DNA of 64,000 nt from Bdellovibrio svalbardensis (lineage in GTDB: Bacteria > Bdellovibrionota > Bdellovibrionia > Bdellovibrionales > Bdellovibrionaceae). The notes under the pieces were generated by a model, which searched no databases, had not been told where the DNA came from, and was given only the letters and a program-made list of their open reading frames with translations. Location: NCBI RefSeq assembly GCF_029531655.1, contig NZ_JANRMI010000003.1, positions 496,001 through 560,000 on the forward strand. Direction: 5' to 3'. The position numbers and the translations under genes were made by a program. Position 1 is the first letter of the stretch; every line of letters begins with the position of its first letter. Below, piece by piece: positions 62,007-64,000 of the stretch.

Positions 62007-63026
62007 ATGAAAATATTCACGTCACTGTTATTCACATTCTCATTTCACTTTGTGTCCGCTGAAACCTGTCTACAAAATCGCGGCAGTCTGGATATTGGAT
62101 CCGGGACAACAAAAGGATTGGTTGCGGAAGTGAATGTCTGCGAACAAAGAATTGAAAAAATTGTTTTCGAAGATCGTCTGCCTTTGTCATTCAACGAAGC
62201 TCTTGAAAAATCTCCTGATCAAAATATCCCCCAAGCAATGTTGGATGAAGCCATTCCAAAAATGAATGCCATGCTTGTAAAAATGCAAGAGCACAAACCC
62301 ATAAATATTGAGGCGGTGGCAACCTCCGCATTTCGAGTCGCCAAAAACGGGACCGCAGCTGCAAAGCAGATTTCAAATGGAATAAAGATCCCAGTCACTG
62401 TCATTTCTCAAGAACAAGAGGCCGAACTGGGTTTTTTCTCGGCCTTGGCCGGCACAAAAACTTCATTAACCAGACAATCACTCAATAAAATCATCGTCTG
62501 GGACATCGGCGGCGGATCGATGCAAATGTTCGCCTACAACAACGGAAAACCACAAATCTACAAAGGCGATCTGGCTTCAGTGACTTTCAAAAACAAAGTC
62601 CTGCAAGTCCTCCAATTCAAAGACCCAAAAAACAACACATCACCAAATCCGCTTGAAAAAAATCGCGAAGCCGCCCTCCAGTTGGCAAAAAACCACGCCA
62701 ACCAAAACGTCCCATCTTATTTCAAAAAGAAAGCCCCAACAGCAACCTGGCTAGCAGTAGGCGGAGTCCTATCAACCTCCACCCAAGACCAAGTAAATAA
62801 AGAAAAATCAGAATTCACCCAAGAAGAACTCAACAAAACCCTGATCGAAAGATCAAAACTCAACGACACCCAAATCCACACCGACTACAAAACCACCGAC
62901 ATCACCAACCTGGCATTGGTCCTCGGCTACATGCAGGCCCTAAAAATTCAAAAAGTAGAAACCATCAAAGCCTCCCTAGGCCAAGGCTTAATGATCAAAG
63001 ACTTCATAACCAAAAATAAAAAATAG
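62007..63026 (+). CDS. Exported Ppx/GppA-family phosphatase-like protein
   Basis: 339 aa from ATG 62007 with AGGA 2 bases upstream; signal peptide MKIFTSLLFTFSFHFVSA. Ppx/GppA (ASKHA fold): GSLDIGSGTTKGLVAEV phosphate-1 loop, EAVATSAFRVAKNG, ISQEQEAELGFFSALAG, IIVWDIGGGSMQMFAYN phosphate-2 loop, ATWLAVGGVLSTSTQDQ. It lacks the long C-terminal HD domain. Known Ppx/GppA act in the cytosol on polyphosphate or pppGpp; export would be unusual. C-terminal half is strongly biased to Lys/Asn/Thr. Confidence 0.88.
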   Translation: MKIFTSLLFTFSFHFVSAETCLQNRGSLDIGSGTTKGLVAEVNVCEQRIEKIVFEDRLPLSFNEALEKSPDQNIPQAMLDEAIPKMNAMLVKMQEHKPINIEAVATSAFRVAKNGTAAAKQISNGIKIPVTVISQEQEAELGFFSALAGTKTSLTRQSLNKIIVWDIGGGSMQMFAYNNGKPQIYKGDLASVTFKNKVLQVLQFKDPKNNTSPNPLEKNREAALQLAKNHANQNVPSYFKKKAPTATWLAVGGVLSTSTQDQVNKEKSEFTQEELNKTLIERSKLNDTQIHTDYKTTDITNLALVLGYMQALKIQKVETIKASLGQGLMIKDFITKNKK

Positions 63027-63060
63027 TAGAACCTTGGTTAGCCCCTTGAATTGAAAGCAA

Positions 63061-63207
63061 AATTTGGTGAAGAGTTAGAACTTTACTGACCGAAGAGAGG
63101 CCTTCGCCGGCGCCACGATGGCGCGAACCGGGCAAAGCCCGGCGGCGATTGAGCCCGGATGGCGTGCCGAACGAAGAGTCAGAAAAGTTCTAACTCTTCA
63201 CCAAATT
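63061..63207. repeat. 147-bp inverted-repeat element
   Basis: Arms 63061-63090 and 63178-63207 match in 29 of 30 positions (24 perfect at the outer ends). The centre holds GCGCC-ACGAT-GGCGC and CGGG-CAAAG-CCCG type hairpins and is GC-rich. It lies between the Ppx-like gene and hmgA (convergent); no ORF inside. It could be a palindromic repeat or a MITE-like insert and may double as terminator. Confidence 0.88.
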
Positions 63208-63241
63208 CCCCGCATTTAAGCCAAGCCAGTTAACAAAGCAT

Positions 63242-64000
63242 TCAAGATTTAAAGTACTTCTTAAAACCCTGCCAGCAATTCTGATAGTCTTCCTGCAAGA
63301 ATCCCTTCTGCATGGCAAAGTCAGTCACCATGTAAGGAACTCGGGATTCAAACATAAAGGCCATCGTATGATCGATCTTATGAGCCTTGAGTTCAACCTC
63401 ACTGGCTTTTTCGAAAGTATCTGCATCAGGTCCATGCGCTGAATAGAAGTTGTGCAAACTTCCGCCACCAGGAACAAAGCCCCCGCTGGTTTTTGCATCA
63501 TAGACTCCGTAAATCAAACCCATGTATTCACTCATGCAATTGCGATGGAAATAAGGAGGACGGAATGTATTCTCCGCCACCATCCACCGTGGTGGGAAAA
63601 TCACAAAGTCCACATTCGCAGTTCCAACGGTGTCGCTTGGCGAAGTCAAAACCGTAAAGATCGACGGATCCGGATGATCGAAGCTCACCGTATTGATGGT
63701 ATTGAACTTCTTTAAGTCATACTTGTAAGGAGCATAGTTCCCATGCCAAGCCACGACGTCCAAAGGTGAATGCCCCATTTCAGCAGACCACAACTCGCCG
63801 GCAAATTTGCCGATCAGCTCAAACTTACCTTCAAGATCTTCGAAGGCCGCGACAGGAGTCAAAAAATGACGAGAATGGGCCAAACCATTCGCGCCGATAG
63901 GTCCTAAATCAGGCAGATGAAAAGGAGCCCCGAAGTTTTCACCGATATATCCATTGCAAACAGTCCCTTTGAGAGGATTGACTTGAAACTTGATTCCGCG
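63242..64000 (-). CDS. hmgA: Homogentisate 1,2-dioxygenase, C-terminal part
   Basis: The frame is open from the right edge to the stop at 63242 (253 codons), so the N-terminus is outside. Sequence follows Hmg[81 protein letters not shown] with [14 protein letters not shown] (iron ligands His and Glu) and [20 protein letters not shown]. It opens the ring of homogentisate in Tyr/Phe catabolism with Fe(II) and O2. Confidence 0.95.
   Translation of the reverse strand, partial: RGIKFQVNPLKGTVCNGYIGENFGAPFHLPDLGPIGANGLAHSRHFLTPVAAFEDLEGKFELIGKFAGELWSAEMGHSPLDVVAWHGNYAPYKYDLKKFNTINTVSFDHPDPSIFTVLTSPSDTVGTANVDFVIFPPRWMVAENTFRPPYFHRNCMSEYMGLIYGVYDAKTSGGFVPGGGSLHNFYSAHGPDADTFEKASEVELKAHKIDHTMAFMFESRVPYMVTDFAMQKGFLQEDYQNCWQGFKKYFKS

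Noticed and set aside
1-64000. CRISPR arrays, tRNA or rRNA genes
   Set aside because: No regularly spaced direct repeats, and none of the intergenic regions contained a T-arm (GGTTCGA-type) in a cloverleaf or rRNA-like sequence.

Overview
This 64 kb window has no rRNA, tRNA or CRISPR array. It looks like the chromosome of a Bdellovibrio-like predatory bacterium (Bdellovibrionota). This rests on four TIGR02147-type regulators of about 270 aa, three of them divergent to a secreted 'GGGN/GGGD' protein, on many exported proteins of unknown function, and on MCP, RRM and RhlE-type helicase genes of the kind seen in that group. No species marker is present, so this is inference.

Layout. 1-2.5 kb: a mobile-element module (large serine recombinase cut by the left edge, a small coupled ORF, a replication-relaxation family protein). 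2.7-5.1 kb: GNAT acetyltransferase, exported alpha/beta hydrolase, Crp/Fnr-type regulator. 5.2-9.7 kb: two successive divergent pairs of exported protein and TIGR02147 regulator, separated by a 61-nt repeat that carries terminators. 10-15.5 kb: methyltransferase, small HTH protein, four-helix-bundle protein, S66 peptidase, an ArsC-RNase D-like fusion, and a third regulator with a lipoprotein. 15.6-17.1 kb: a MerR-type HTH fused to a bacterial replicative polymerase (DnaE) palm/fingers-like region, the most unusual gene here. 17-33 kb: mixed housekeeping and envelope genes, including KimA-type K+ transporter, DegT aminotransferase, DEAD-box helicase, PHB depolymerase-like esterase, a DUF1653 fusion protein, LysR regulator, MCP, MipA-like porin, acid-phosphatase-like protein and b562-like protein. 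33-37 kb: a fourth regulator pair and a three-gene exported operon.

37-49.3 kb is a complete maltodextrin/starch module. A LamB-like porin diverges from a seven-gene operon: exported pullulanase, a MalE-MalF fusion, MalG, MalK, exported alpha-amylase, ROK sugar kinase and a cytoplasmic alpha-glucosidase. Outer-membrane entry, ABC import, hydrolysis to glucose and phosphorylation are all encoded; no dedicated regulator lies nearby.

49.4-64 kb: RlpA-like lipoprotein, RadD helicase, a second DEAD-box helicase, SlyD-like FKBP, RRM protein, an S4-like/RsmG/isochorismatase-like operon, GST and quinone oxidoreductase, M14 carboxypeptidase, DHA2 efflux pump, an exported Ppx/GppA-family protein, a 147-bp inverted-repeat element, and the 3' part of hmgA running off the right edge.

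Starts were moved inward from the longest ORF where a Shine-Dalgarno sequence, family N-terminus or signal peptide demanded it; each case is noted.
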